64,000 nucleotides of DNA from Streptomyces coacervatus (GCF_029223485.1 NZ_JARHTP010000023.1:62001-126000), one strand, 5' to 3'. Shown: positions 34,980-43,795, numbered from the stretch's first letter. The notes: generated from the sequence alone by a model not told the origin. Made by a program: numbers and translations.

Positions 34980-35780
34980 GGCGCCCCGATTGCTGACAGG
35001 AGCCAGGTGTGACGCGGGTCACCGAACTAAGAGGTCTTTTTCATCCGCAGAGCCTGTTTCATCCCAACAAGTCCCTGTGACGGAGCGGCCGTTGGGAGGA
35101 TTTAGAGGATGGCGCGATTGACGGGGCGCGCGGGAAGTCCGTATTGCCTGTCTCATCCCGTGAAACCCCTCTCATTTGAAGGGGAGTTGATATCAGCGAT
35201 TAGTCCCGCCGCCCTGCACCGGAACCCGACACGTGCGAGGCGCGAGTACTCATCTGTGGCGCGTGAGGCGACGCAAACTAGCTCATCTGCTTCAGTTGGC
35301 GCTCTCAACTTGGGAAGCGGCGGCGCTCGCGCGGACGGATGGTTTCTGACCTGGGCGTATGTGTCCCGGCATGAGGTCCGAGAGGGCGGGATCGCACCGC
35401 TGTTGACCGTGGTTTACCGGTCTTATGGGCACGCTATGGGCACGGGCTGCGTCCGCGGCCTTCCCGCTCAGTTGAATGGTGGTGTGGGAGAAGAGCACGG
35501 CCATAACGGAGGAGTCGCAACCGGTCATGGCGAAGGTGTCAAGGCCGTTGCCGGAAGAAGGTGAGGACCCCTGGTCGGTGCGTGTGGTGGTGCGGCCTGC
35601 GTCGGGCCGGCGCCGGGTCCCTGCAGTGGACCATGACCGCGTCGTCGGCGTTGCGCGCGGCGTGCAGGGCGACACCTGTCGAATTCCTGTCATCCCTTGA
35701 GGCGTTGTTGCCCCTGGCTGTCGCTCGTCACTAGCGTGCTGATTGAGGTTTCAAAGGAAAAAACGACGGAGGGGTCAGTC
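34980..35780. other. 800-bp intergenic region with an att-like repeat
   Basis: No gene with a recognisable domain is present. The stretch 35030-35300 is less G/C-rich than its surroundings (for example TGGAAGGGGAGTTGATATC-like runs) and looks foreign or non-coding. It contains repeat A (35401-35444). Near the right end TTGCCC at 35708 and TAGCGT at 35732, 18 bp apart, could form the promoter of the downstream redox operon. Confidence 0.5.
35401..35444 (+). repeat. Dispersed direct repeat, copy A
   Basis: This 44-bp sequence (starting TGTTGACCGTGG and ending ACGCTATGGGCACG) matches 61486-61529 in the same orientation at 41 of 44 positions, with weaker similarity continuing for about 60 bp upstream. 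The internal GGGCACGCTATGGGCACG is itself a near-direct repeat of GGGCACG. The copies are 26 kb apart. Confidence 0.8.
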
Positions 35781-35864
35781 ATGTCCCTGGCATGGTGCCC
35801 GGTTGTGCCGTCCCCGCGTGCCACTGCCTGCGGCTGTTTCCCGGACCGCTCCCCACACCTGTGA
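35781..35864 (+). CDS. 27-residue leader ORF with three cysteines
   Basis: An excellent ribosome binding site, GGAGGGG at 35768-35774, is 6 nt before this ATG. The product starts MSLAWCPVV, has cysteines at 6, 17 and 19 (CGC) and ends at TGA 35862-35864, 81 nt before the flavoprotein gene. Short cysteine-containing leaders in front of redox or sulfur operons can act as attenuators. That role is only suggested here. It is too short for homology. Confidence 0.4.
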   Translation: MSLAWCPVVPSPRATACGCFPDRSPHL

Positions 35865-35945
35865 ACCGCACTCTCCATTTCTCACCCCCCGCCAGCCTTC
35901 AGGCACGTCTTCGCCCGAAGCAGCCTGGAGCAGAAGGAGAGATCC

Positions 35946-37535
35946 ATGCACTCCATGCACAGCGAGCCTCTCGATTATCTTGTCGTCGGCGCCGGTCCGG
36001 CAGGGCTCCAGCTCGGGCAGTTACTCCAGGCGGCAGGGCACGGATACCGGATCCTCGAGAGCGGTCACGCTCCCGGCACGTTCTTCCGTACCTTCCCCCG
36101 CCACCGCACGCTGATCTCGATCAACAAGGTGCACAACGGCACCGATGATCCCGAGCTGAATCTCCGGATGGACTGGAACTCCCTGTTGTCCCCGGACGAC
36201 CGGCTGCTGTTCACCCGCTACAGCAAGCGTTACTTCCCGCACGCCGACGATCTGGTGCGCTATCTGGCCGACTTCGCCGAGGCGTTCAAACTGGACATCG
36301 CCTACGACACCCGGGTCGAGCGGATCCGGCGCGATGCCGATGGCTACACCGTCACTGACCAGCACGGGCAGGGACACCGCGCCCGCCGTCTGGTGATGGC
36401 CACCGGACTGACCCGGCCCCACACACCCGACATCCCTGGCATCGGGACCGCCGAGGACTACTCCGTCGTATCCATGGACCCCGAAGACTTCACCGACCGG
36501 CGTGTCCTGGTCATCGGCAAGGGCAATTCCGCCCTGGAGACCGCGGACAACCTTGTCGAGACCGCGGCGGTGATTCATGTCGCCGGGCCGCATTCGATAC
36601 GGATGGCATGGAACAGCCACTACGTCGGCCATCTGCGCGCGGTCAACAACAACTTCCTCGACACCTATCAACTCAAGTCTCAGAACGCTCTGTTGGACGG
36701 CCAGGTGCTGTCGATCGACAAGGACCCCGAGGCCGGCTATCGCGTTCGCTTCAGCTTCTCCCGGGCCGATGAGGTCGTGAAGGAGCTGCGCTACGACCGG
36801 GTGATCGTCTGCACGGGATTCCGTTTCGACGCCTCGGTGTTCGACCCGGAGTGCCGGCCCGAGCTTGTCATCGACGACCGGTTCGCCGCCCTGACTCCGG
36901 CGTACGAGTCGGTGAACGTGCCCGGCCTGTACTTCGCCGGCACCCTGATGCAGCAGCGTGACTTCAAGAAGTCCACCGGCGGCTTCATCCACGGATTCCG
37001 TTACGCCGTCCGGGCGTTGAGCCGCATCCTCGACGAGCGCCACCACGACCGGCCATGGCCGCACCAACCGCTGGAGGCGACTCCGGCCGCGCTGGCGGAC
37101 GCCGTGATGGCCAGGGTCAACCGCAGCTCGGCGCTCTGGCAGCAGTTCGGTGTGATCGGCGACCTGATCGTCACGCCGCCCGGCAAACCGGCCCACCTCC
37201 ACGAGGAAGTTCCGATCGCCTACGCCCACGAGAGCCAACTCGCCGCGAATGGTGACTACTTCACCGTCACTCTGGAGTACGGCCCCGACCACGACAAGGT
37301 CGACCCCTTCGACATCACGGTACGTCGCACCGCCCAGAACTCGGTCGACACCGCCCTCGACGCCGCGTACCTGCACCCGGTGATCCGCCACTTCCGGGAC
37401 GGTGAGCTGCTGGGCATGCACCACATGGCCGAGAACCTGGAGAACGAGTGGGACCATCCTGAGGTCCACCACGCGCCACTCGCCGAGTTCTTCGCCCGTG
37501 AGCTGGATCGCCGGCCGAGCCCCGCGGGGCGGTGA
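35946..37535 (+). CDS. FAD-dependent monooxygenase (FOXRED2/FMO-like)
   Basis: A 529-residue flavoprotein beginning MHSMHSEPLDYLVVGAGPAG (FAD motif GAGPAGLQLG), with a second nucleotide site VLVIGKGNSALETADNLVE and ATGLTRPHTPDIPG between. RTFPRHRTLISINKVHNGTD resembles eukaryotic FOXRED2 and bacterial class B-like flavin monooxygenases. No signal peptide. AAGGAGAG at 35934-35941 serves the ATG. The first two residues groups are Met/His-rich (MHSMHS). It leads a four-gene operon with 4-nt overlaps. Confidence 0.87.
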   Translation: MHSMHSEPLDYLVVGAGPAGLQLGQLLQAAGHGYRILESGHAPGTFFRTFPRHRTLISINKVHNGTDDPELNLRMDWNSLLSPDDRLLFTRYSKRYFPHADDLVRYLADFAEAFKLDIAYDTRVERIRRDADGYTVTDQHGQGHRARRLVMATGLTRPHTPDIPGIGTAEDYSVVSMDPEDFTDRRVLVIGKGNSALETADNLVETAAVIHVAGPHSIRMAWNSHYVGHLRAVNNNFLDTYQLKSQNALLDGQVLSIDKDPEAGYRVRFSFSRADEVVKELRYDRVIVCTGFRFDASVFDPECRPELVIDDRFAALTPAYESVNVPGLYFAGTLMQQRDFKKSTGGFIHGFRYAVRALSRILDERHHDRPWPHQPLEATPAALADAVMARVNRSSALWQQFGVIGDLIVTPPGKPAHLHEEVPIAYAHESQLAANGDYFTVTLEYGPDHDKVDPFDITVRRTAQNSVDTALDAAYLHPVIRHFRDGELLGMHHMAENLENEWDHPEVHHAPLAEFFARELDRRPSPAGR

Positions 37536-38677
37536 GCGGCGTGCAGCACACCGTTCATGACTTCGAGGCCGCCGCGCGCGACAAACTCGATCCCGTCCAC
37601 GTCGACTTCATCGCCGGCGGGGCACGCGACGAGATCACCGTGCGGGCCAACGAGGCGGCTTTCGGGCGGCTGCAGCTGCTGCCCCGGGTGCTGCGGGGGA
37701 GTGCCGTACGGGACCTGGACATCACCCTGCTGGGCAGCCGGGCCCGCATGCCCGTCCTGCTCTCTCCCACCGCCTTTCACAAACTTGTCTATCCGGAAGG
37801 GGAGTTGGCGACCGTGCGGGCCGCGGCCGCAGCCGGAGCGATCATGATCGCCTCCATGGCCTCCACGGTGGCGGTGGGTGAGATCGCCGACGCGGCCCGT
37901 GCGACGGACAGTGACGCACAGCTGTGGTTCCAGCTCTACATCCAGCCCGATCTGGAGATCACCGAGGCGCTGGTGCGGCGGGCCGTCGACGCCGGGTGCA
38001 CCGCCCTGGTCGTCACGGTCGACTCCCCGGTGCTGGGTGCGGGCGAGCGCAACCGGCGCAACGGGTTCCACGACCTACCGCCCGGACTGCGCTGCGAGAA
38101 CCTGGTCGACCTGCGCGACGGCGAGCGCGGGCACGTACGGCAGATCGCCATGTCCCCCGAGCTGAACTGGGAGCACATCGACTGGCTGCGAGGCGTGACG
38201 GAACTGCCCGTCCTGCTCAAGGGCGTCCTGCATCCCGAGGACGCCCGGCTCGCGGTCCGGCACGGCGCCGACGGGCTGCTGCTGTCCAACCACGGCGGCC
38301 GCCAACTCGACACCGTTCCTGCCACGTTGGAGCTGCTGCCGGAGATCCTGGCCGCCGTCGCAGGCCGCATCCCCATCGTGCTGGACGGAGGCGTACGGCG
38401 CGGTACCGACGTGGTCAAGGCGCTGGCGCTCGGCGCGTCCGCCGTGGGCATCGGCCGCCCCGTGATGTGGGCGCTGGCCCAGGGCGGCGAGGAAGGCGTA
38501 CGGCGACTGCTGGAGCTGCTGCGCGACGAACTGGACGACACCCTGGCCCTGTGCGGGGCGTCCGGGCTCGCCGACCTGACGCCCGATCTGGTTCGGGTGC
38601 CCGCGTGGGCGCCCGTGCCGGGCCCTGCCGTGGCTCCGGGATCAGACCATCGATTCGGCGGCGGGGCGGTCGTATGA
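37532..38677 (+). CDS. FMN-dependent alpha-hydroxy-acid oxidase/dehydrogenase
   Basis: A 381-residue (S)-2-hydroxy-acid oxidase (LldD/glycolate-oxidase family). It has DFIAGGARDEITVRAN at the N-terminus, Lys230 in VLLKGVLHPEDA, the catalytic His254-Arg257 pair in LLSNHGGRQLDT and the FMN phosphate site DGGVRRGTDVVKAL with GIGRP. It oxidises a 2-hydroxy acid to the 2-keto acid. The GTG start is inside the stop of the flavin monooxygenase (GTGA), so production is coupled. The substrate is probably a pathway intermediate rather than lactate. Confidence 0.92.
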   Translation: MSGVQHTVHDFEAAARDKLDPVHVDFIAGGARDEITVRANEAAFGRLQLLPRVLRGSAVRDLDITLLGSRARMPVLLSPTAFHKLVYPEGELATVRAAAAAGAIMIASMASTVAVGEIADAARATDSDAQLWFQLYIQPDLEITEALVRRAVDAGCTALVVTVDSPVLGAGERNRRNGFHDLPPGLRCENLVDLRDGERGHVRQIAMSPELNWEHIDWLRGVTELPVLLKGVLHPEDARLAVRHGADGLLLSNHGGRQLDTVPATLELLPEILAAVAGRIPIVLDGGVRRGTDVVKALALGASAVGIGRPVMWALAQGGEEGVRRLLELLRDELDDTLALCGASGLADLTPDLVRVPAWAPVPGPAVAPGSDHRFGGGAVV

Positions 38678-40062
38678 ACACCGCCACCGGATGGCTGGTC
38701 ACCGGCGCGATCCTGGCCCTCGTGGCCGCACTGCCGTACTGGCTGCCCCGGGCCGTGATCGCGCTGCGGGTGCGCATCTTCGCCTGGGTGGGCGGCGAGG
38801 AGGGCATCCGGGCGCCCGGACGGGAGGTGCCTGCCGAGGAGTTCAAGAAGGTGTACGGGCATCCGGCGGCCAACGGCCGCAGCCGGGGCGCCGCCCTGTC
38901 CGACCTGTTCTGGTACTGGCTCTCGCCCGGCCCGGAGGTCCACCAGGAGCATCTGGAGCCCGGACCGCGCTACGACGACGTGGCCCGGACCACCCGGCAG
39001 ATCCTGGCCGGGCTCTCCCGGGAACAGTGGACGGAGCTGGTCGGCCGCTGCACCCGCCGCGTGCTCGACGGACTCGACGGCCACGCGCGCGTGCATCGGG
39101 TCAGACTGCGCGACCTGATGATGCCGGTCTGGGCCGAGGTCTACTACGAGGTGGTCTTCCGCGCACCGTGCCCGCGTCACGTCCGGGACCTGATCACCGG
39201 CAACGCGGACGACGTGGTCAGCGCCCTGAAGTGCACCGGCCTGCGGCACATGGACCGGCGGGCCCGCCTCACCGCCCACCTGCGCGACCGGCTCGCGCAC
39301 GACCCTCCCCCCGTACCGCTGCCTTCCTCGCTCACGCCGCGGGAGCAGGCGTACTACCTGCAAGGGACGTTCTTCAACACTGCCGTGGTGCAGATGTCGG
39401 AGGCCATGGCCCATCTGCTGCTGGCCCTTGCCACGCACCGGCCGGTGCAGGAACGTCTGGCGGCCGGTGCGGAGGATCCGGACTTCCTGGACCGGGTGAT
39501 CGACGAGACGCTTCAGCACTTTCCGCTCTTCGGCGTGGCCCACCGCATCACCTCCGCGGAGATCCCCAGGGACGGGCGCGAGCCCATCCCGGCCGGCTCG
39601 GTCCTGCTGTTCAACTACCCGGAGTACCAGCGATCGGGCGGCGCCCCCTTCGACCCGGATCGCTGGCTGAACCCGGACACCAGGCCCTCGGCCTTCATCC
39701 CGTTCGGGGTCACCGCCAACCGGCCCTGCCCGGCGCGTGGCTTCGCCGTCCTCACCATGCGGGTCGCGGCCGAAGACGTCCTGCGCCGCTTCCGGCTGGT
39801 GTCCTCGGCGGAGCACACCCGGTCGCTGCCCAGTCGCGGCCCCTGTCTGTTCATCCCGCGCGCGGACGCGGGGGAGTCCCGCCAGGGGATCCGGCTCGCG
39901 GCGATGCGGCTGGCCGACCGCTGGGCGGCGGTCCCGCGCAGCCTCACCCAACTCGTCCTCGGCAGCTACATGGTGTGGGACGCCCGGCGCCAGGGCCTGT
40001 GCCGGAACTACTTCGCCGCCGCGTCCGGTGGCTCCGCCGCCTCCGTCACCGCCGGTCGCTGA
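38674..40062 (+). CDS. Atypical membrane-anchored cytochrome P450
   Basis: A 462-residue protein with an N-terminal membrane helix (WLVTGAILALVAALPYWL), unlike soluble bacterial P450s. The heme loop is FIPFGVTANRPCPARGFA with Cys352. The K-helix motif reads ETLQ (in VIDETLQHFPLFGVAHR) instead of ExxR, and the I-helix region GTFFNTAVVQMSEAM lacks AGxxT. PERF-like PFDPDRWLNPD is present. ATGA overlap with the preceding gene. It probably oxidises a lipophilic intermediate at the membrane, or has a non-monooxygenase activity. Confidence 0.8.
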   Translation: MNTATGWLVTGAILALVAALPYWLPRAVIALRVRIFAWVGGEEGIRAPGREVPAEEFKKVYGHPAANGRSRGAALSDLFWYWLSPGPEVHQEHLEPGPRYDDVARTTRQILAGLSREQWTELVGRCTRRVLDGLDGHARVHRVRLRDLMMPVWAEVYYEVVFRAPCPRHVRDLITGNADDVVSALKCTGLRHMDRRARLTAHLRDRLAHDPPPVPLPSSLTPREQAYYLQGTFFNTAVVQMSEAMAHLLLALATHRPVQERLAAGAEDPDFLDRVIDETLQHFPLFGVAHRITSAEIPRDGREPIPAGSVLLFNYPEYQRSGGAPFDPDRWLNPDTRPSAFIPFGVTANRPCPARGFAVLTMRVAAEDVLRRFRLVSSAEHTRSLPSRGPCLFIPRADAGESRQGIRLAAMRLADRWAAVPRSLTQLVLGSYMVWDARRQGLCRNYFAAASGGSAASVTAGR

Positions 40063-40075
40063 GAGGAACGCGTCC

Positions 40076-41353
40076 ATGACTCCTGTGGAGCTCGCTCCCG
40101 CGTTCTTCCTGGCCGTCGTCGTGATTCTGTTGACGTGCCGTCTGGTCGTCCTGGTGGCGGGCCGCTTCGGACAGCCGCCCGTGGTGGGCGAGATGATCGC
40201 CGGGGTGCTGCTGGGCCCCTCGCTGTTCGGGCTTCTCGCCCCGGGGCTGTCCGCGGAGGTCTTCCCCTCCGAGCTGAAGCCGGTGCTGTACGTGGCCGGA
40301 CAGATCGGTCTGGTGGCCCTGATGTTCGCCGCCGGGTACGAATTCCGTACGCACGCCGGGCGCGGGCTGGCCGGCACCGCTGTCGCCGTCTCCTCGGCCG
40401 GGGTGACGATCCCGCTGGCACTGGGCGTGGTGCTCACCCTTGTGGCCCACGGCCACGTCGGCATATTCGTCGACGGCGTCTCGGTGTGGGTGACGGCGGC
40501 CTTCGTCGGCGTCGCCCTGGCGATCACGGCGTTCCCGATGCTGGCCCGGATCATCACCGAACGGGGGCTGGCGGGATCGCGGTTCGGCTCGCTGGCTCTG
40601 GCCTCCGGAGCCACGGACGACGCCGTCGCGTGGATCCTCCTCGCGGGGGTGCTGAGCGTGGCCAAAGGCGAGGCAGGGCCCGTCCTGAAGGCCGTCGGCG
40701 GCTCCCTGCTGTTCGTGACCGTCCTGTTCCTGCTGGGACGCCGTCTCCTGGCGTGGATCGTGGCCCGGCCCGGCCTCGGCGACGACACCCGCCTCCTCTT
40801 CACCGTCGCCGTGCTGTTCTGCGCGGCCTGGTTCACCGACACCATCGGCCTGTACGCCGTCTTCGGGGCGTTCTGCGTCGGGATGGCCATGCCGCGCGGC
40901 GAGGCGTCCGAACACCTCGTACGGACCACCCAGTCGGTGACCCAGGTCGTGTTCGTGCCGATGTTCTTCACCTACTCCGGCCTCAACACCCGCTTCGACG
41001 TGTTCTCCGACCCGTCCGTGACGGCGTTCGGGGCGGCCGCGGTCGTCCTGGCAGTGGCCGGCAAGTTCGGCGGCTGCTGGGCCGCCGCCCGGCTGCGCGG
41101 CGAACCCGGCCCGGTGGCCGTCCGGGTCGGCGCCCTGATGAACGCCCGCGGGCTGATGCAACTGATCGCCCTCAATATCGGACTGGCGGCCGGCATCGTC
41201 AGCGAGGAACTGTTCACCGCGCTCGTCCTCGTCGCCCTGATCACCACGGTCATGACCGTTCCGGTACTGAGCCGGCTGGATCACCGGGACGCCAGGTCCC
41301 GGGCGGCCGAGGAGACGCGCGAGGGCGAGGAGGCGGCAGCGGCGGCGAGTTGA
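40076..41353 (+). CDS. Kef-type cation/proton antiporter (CPA2)
   Basis: A 425-residue membrane protein with about 12 segments and the CPA2 signatures PPVVGEMIAGVLLGPSLFG, ITAFPMLARIITERG, ASGATDDAVAWILLA (acidic ion-binding DD) and FVPMFFTYSGLNTRF. There is no C-terminal RCK/TrkA-N domain. The gene ends the redox operon, 13 bp after the P450, and is followed by a strong terminator. It may balance ions or export a product. A paralogue is at 54134. Confidence 0.9.
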   Translation: MTPVELAPAFFLAVVVILLTCRLVVLVAGRFGQPPVVGEMIAGVLLGPSLFGLLAPGLSAEVFPSELKPVLYVAGQIGLVALMFAAGYEFRTHAGRGLAGTAVAVSSAGVTIPLALGVVLTLVAHGHVGIFVDGVSVWVTAAFVGVALAITAFPMLARIITERGLAGSRFGSLALASGATDDAVAWILLAGVLSVAKGEAGPVLKAVGGSLLFVTVLFLLGRRLLAWIVARPGLGDDTRLLFTVAVLFCAAWFTDTIGLYAVFGAFCVGMAMPRGEASEHLVRTTQSVTQVVFVPMFFTYSGLNTRFDVFSDPSVTAFGAAAVVLAVAGKFGGCWAAARLRGEPGPVAVRVGALMNARGLMQLIALNIGLAAGIVSEELFTALVLVALITTVMTVPVLSRLDHRDARSRAAEETREGEEAAAAAS

Positions 41354-41380
41354 GCGGGGTGCAGGAGCTGGCGTTCCTGC

Positions 41381-41410
41381 GGTGAGGGCCGGACCGCTCC
41401 GGCCCTCACC
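41381..41410 (+). terminator. Strong hairpin after the redox operon
   Basis: GGTGAGGGCCGGA (41381-41393) and TCCGGCCCTCACC (41398-41410) form a perfect 13-bp stem with a 4-nt loop, 27 bp after the antiporter stop codon. Confidence 0.75.
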
Positions 41411-41422
41411 GCGAGACGGGTC

Positions 41423-41485
41423 TCAGTGCAGCGCATCGAGGGCGGCGAGGATGCCGGCCGGCTCGGCGCGGGTCGTGTAGGAGAT
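41423..41485 (-). pseudogene. C-terminal scrap of a peroxiredoxin paralogue
   Basis: The minus frame ends SYTTRAEPAGILAALDALH, nearly the same as the last residues of the intact peroxiredoxin at 58279 (DYTTRAEPADIIAALDALN). Upstream sequence up to 41850 has frame-like codon bias (TKAEIIAALEDDNPSLLMYD) that I do not recognise, in another frame. This is a fragment of a lost paralogue. The rest of the 41411-41859 gap holds no supported gene. Confidence 0.65.
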
Positions 41486-41859
41486 CCCGGCCGGGTCACC
41501 GCTCGTGCCGAGGCCCTCGCCGGTCCCACCACGCCCGAGGGGGCGCGGGTCAAGGTCCACAACGCCTCCGGTGCCGAGCCGGCCCGGGGCAGGTTGCCAC
41601 CTGGGGCGGGCCACTCCGCCACCGGCGCGCTCTTCGCCGGGATCGTCTCGGTGTCGTACATGAGCAGAGAGGGGTTGTCGTCCTCGAGCGCGGCGATAAT
41701 CTCGGCCTTGGTGAGGAACCCTCTGGCGAACGGTCAAGAAGTTCCCGGTACGCCGCAATGCCGTCGAACCTCCCGGCCGGGGCATCGCATACGACGTCGT
41801 CGGGCACCGCAGTCCCGGAGCTTCCGCTGGTTGCCGCTGTCTGGGAGGGCAGCTGAACG

Positions 41860-42195
41860 ATGGCATACGACAAGGACCTGGCAGACCGCGTCCGCGAGGC
41901 GATGTCGGGGGAGGCGCAGGTCCGCGAGGTGAGGATGTTCGGCGGCCTCTCCTTCATGGTCAACGACAGGATCACGGCCACGGCCAACACCCACGGACAG
42001 CTCATGGTCCGATGCGATCCCGAGCGTGTCGAGGAACTGCTCGGGCGTGACGGAGCGCACTGGCCGGAGATGCGCGGCCGCAGGATGAGCAAGGGCTGGA
42101 TCGTGGTCGACACCTACGGCACGGAGTCGGAGGAAGCCTTCAAGTCCTGGATCGAGGAAGCCCTTGGCTACAACAGGAAGGTCAGCGGCGGATGA
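41860..42195 (+). CDS. TfoX N-terminal-domain protein
   Basis: A 111-residue single-domain protein with MFGGLSFMVNDRI and RGRRMSKGWIVVDTYG, the conserved core of the TfoX/Sxy N-terminal domain. In gamma-proteobacteria TfoX activates competence; in actinomycetes the stand-alone domain has no known role. GGGAGG near 41847 precedes the ATG. It is monocistronic. Confidence 0.88.
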   Translation: MAYDKDLADRVREAMSGEAQVREVRMFGGLSFMVNDRITATANTHGQLMVRCDPERVEELLGRDGAHWPEMRGRRMSKGWIVVDTYGTESEEAFKSWIEEALGYNRKVSGG

Positions 42196-42254
42196 GCGTC
42201 GCACGGGGTGGCGTCGGCCCACGGCGCTCAACCGGTGTCGACCAGGCGGGTGCG

Positions 42255-43679
42255 TCAGCTGGGCGCAGGACGATCGAGCAGGTGGTCGAGCCAGACCCGG
42301 TCGCGTAGTTCGATGCCCTCAATGACGGTGCCGGGTTCGTAGCCGGTGCGGAGGGTGAAGGCGTCCCGTTCGACCGTCCGCATACGGAATCCCTGCCGCT
42401 GGTAGAAGCGCAGGTTGCCGATGTCGGCCGCGGCGGTGGCGACCAGCAGGCGTCGTCCCGACTCGCGCGCGACCAGGTCGATCGCACAGTCCACCAGACG
42501 CTTGCCCACGCCGGTGCGCTGAAGGTCTTCCCGTACGGCCATGTTCTTGATCTCGAAGATGTCGGGTTGGTCGGTTGCCACCAGCTGCAGATGACCGACC
42601 ATGTCCGTGCCTCGCAACGCGACGAGCACACGCCCGTCCTCGATGTAGCCGTCGAGTTGTGTCGGTGAGTCCTCGGCCAGTTCGAACAGCGGCCTGAGCT
42701 TCTCCCGCGAGCCGTCGTACTGCACCACACGCAAAGCGTCCGGGGTTTCGGTCCCTGGTCCTCGGACCTTGCGGGTCACATGGTCGGTGGTCGACGCATC
42801 GCGGCGATTCACGGCTCCTTCTGCCGGAGCCTGTTTCACCAGAACGGAACGGCTGTACAGCAGGTGGAATCCCCGCCGCTGCACGTTCTGCTGGGACTTG
42901 GAACCCGGTTGGGTGGTCACGACGGCGATGTCGCAGCCGGCGGCAGCGGCGTCGGCGAGCCGGGCCGAGAGCAGGGCGGTCTGGACGCCGCGTCGGCGGT
43001 ACGCGGGGGCGGTCGCCGCACCCGTGAGCTGTGCGACGCCGTCCGCGATGCGGAGGCTGCCGCCCCCGGCGACGGTGCCGTCGCACAGCGCGATGTAGTG
43101 CACCACGCCGGCCGCGGCGAAGTCCCGTTCGGCGTTGGCGAGCACGTGACGCGGAAACTCCTCGTGCGAGGGAACCCCCTGGTCGTCGGGGTGAGCGAAA
43201 CCCTCGACCACGGCATCCAGCCACGCTTCGAACTCGTCGTCGCGCCCCACCCGGACCTCGATTCCAGGAAAGGCCACCCGCTCGTACCCGCCGTCGAGCG
43301 TGAGCCCGAGCACGTTCTCGAACGAGGCCAGCCAGTATCCGCGATCGGTGAGCAGGGCGCCGACCGCCGGGTCGGCCAGCTCGGACACCTCGGCCTGGAC
43401 GGGAGCACCACGCTCGGCGAAGGCACGCTCGATGCGGTCGAGCACGGCCGCGTCGGGAGTGCCGTCGAATCCGAGTCCGGCGATCTTGTCGAAGGGTGAG
43501 CCGTCCTCGGCGAACGTGGCCACTCCGCCTGCCACCCGCATCACGAAACCGCCCCGGTCCGCCCGGCGCAGGCAGGCGGCCTGGGTCGCCGCGGCCATCA
43601 GCTGAGCCTCGACGCGCTCGATGCGCCGCGCCATGGCGACATCACAGAAGAGCGGCAACCGATTCATGTCCTCCCGCAC
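42255..43679 (-). CDS. Fusion of two GNAT acetyltransferase domains
   Basis: A 474-residue protein. Residues about 130-285 form one GNAT domain (GGGSLRIADGVAQLTGAATA, the acetyl-CoA loop YRRRGVQTALL, QNVQRRGF). Residues about 320-455 form a second (ENVLGL is in the first half; MAVREDLQRTGVGKRLVDCA with the Q/RxxGxG/A loop, and NLRFYQRQGFRMRTVERDAF in the second). The linker (APAEGAVNRRDASTTDHVTR) looks like two once-separate genes read through. The start may be ATG 43679 or 43667. Substrates are unknown. Confidence 0.85.
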   Translation of the reverse strand: MREDMNRLPLFCDVAMARRIERVEAQLMAAATQAACLRRADRGGFVMRVAGGVATFAEDGSPFDKIAGLGFDGTPDAAVLDRIERAFAERGAPVQAEVSELADPAVGALLTDRGYWLASFENVLGLTLDGGYERVAFPGIEVRVGRDDEFEAWLDAVVEGFAHPDDQGVPSHEEFPRHVLANAERDFAAAGVVHYIALCDGTVAGGGSLRIADGVAQLTGAATAPAYRRRGVQTALLSARLADAAAAGCDIAVVTTQPGSKSQQNVQRRGFHLLYSRSVLVKQAPAEGAVNRRDASTTDHVTRKVRGPGTETPDALRVVQYDGSREKLRPLFELAEDSPTQLDGYIEDGRVLVALRGTDMVGHLQLVATDQPDIFEIKNMAVREDLQRTGVGKRLVDCAIDLVARESGRRLLVATAAADIGNLRFYQRQGFRMRTVERDAFTLRTGYEPGTVIEGIELRDRVWLDHLLDRPAPS

Positions 43680-43753
43680 TCCTTGTCCGCACTCATGGTT
43701 CGAGGCTAGCCGCGCTCCCCGAGCCGAAGAGGCCGGAATTTCTTACGGTTCCG

Positions 43754-43778
43754 GGAGCGGCGGGCCGCCCGCCGCTCC
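43754..43778 (-). terminator. Hairpin after the SDR gene
   Basis: GGAGCGGCGGG (43754-43764) pairs with CCCGCCGCTCC (43768-43778), an 11-bp stem and 3-nt loop, 17 bp downstream of the SDR stop on the minus strand. Confidence 0.6.
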
Positions 43779-43795
43779 GGGGACGGCGATGGGCT

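Noticed and set aside
34977..34998. TGTCA...CGTC as an ECF41 promoter for the FAD oxidoreductase
   Set aside because: The elements are present on the minus strand, but the spacing seems shorter than the usual ECF41 spacing and I cannot verify it.
37936..40971. 1011-residue antisense frame across the oxidase and P450 genes
   Set aside because: Overlaps three motif-verified genes and shows no domain.
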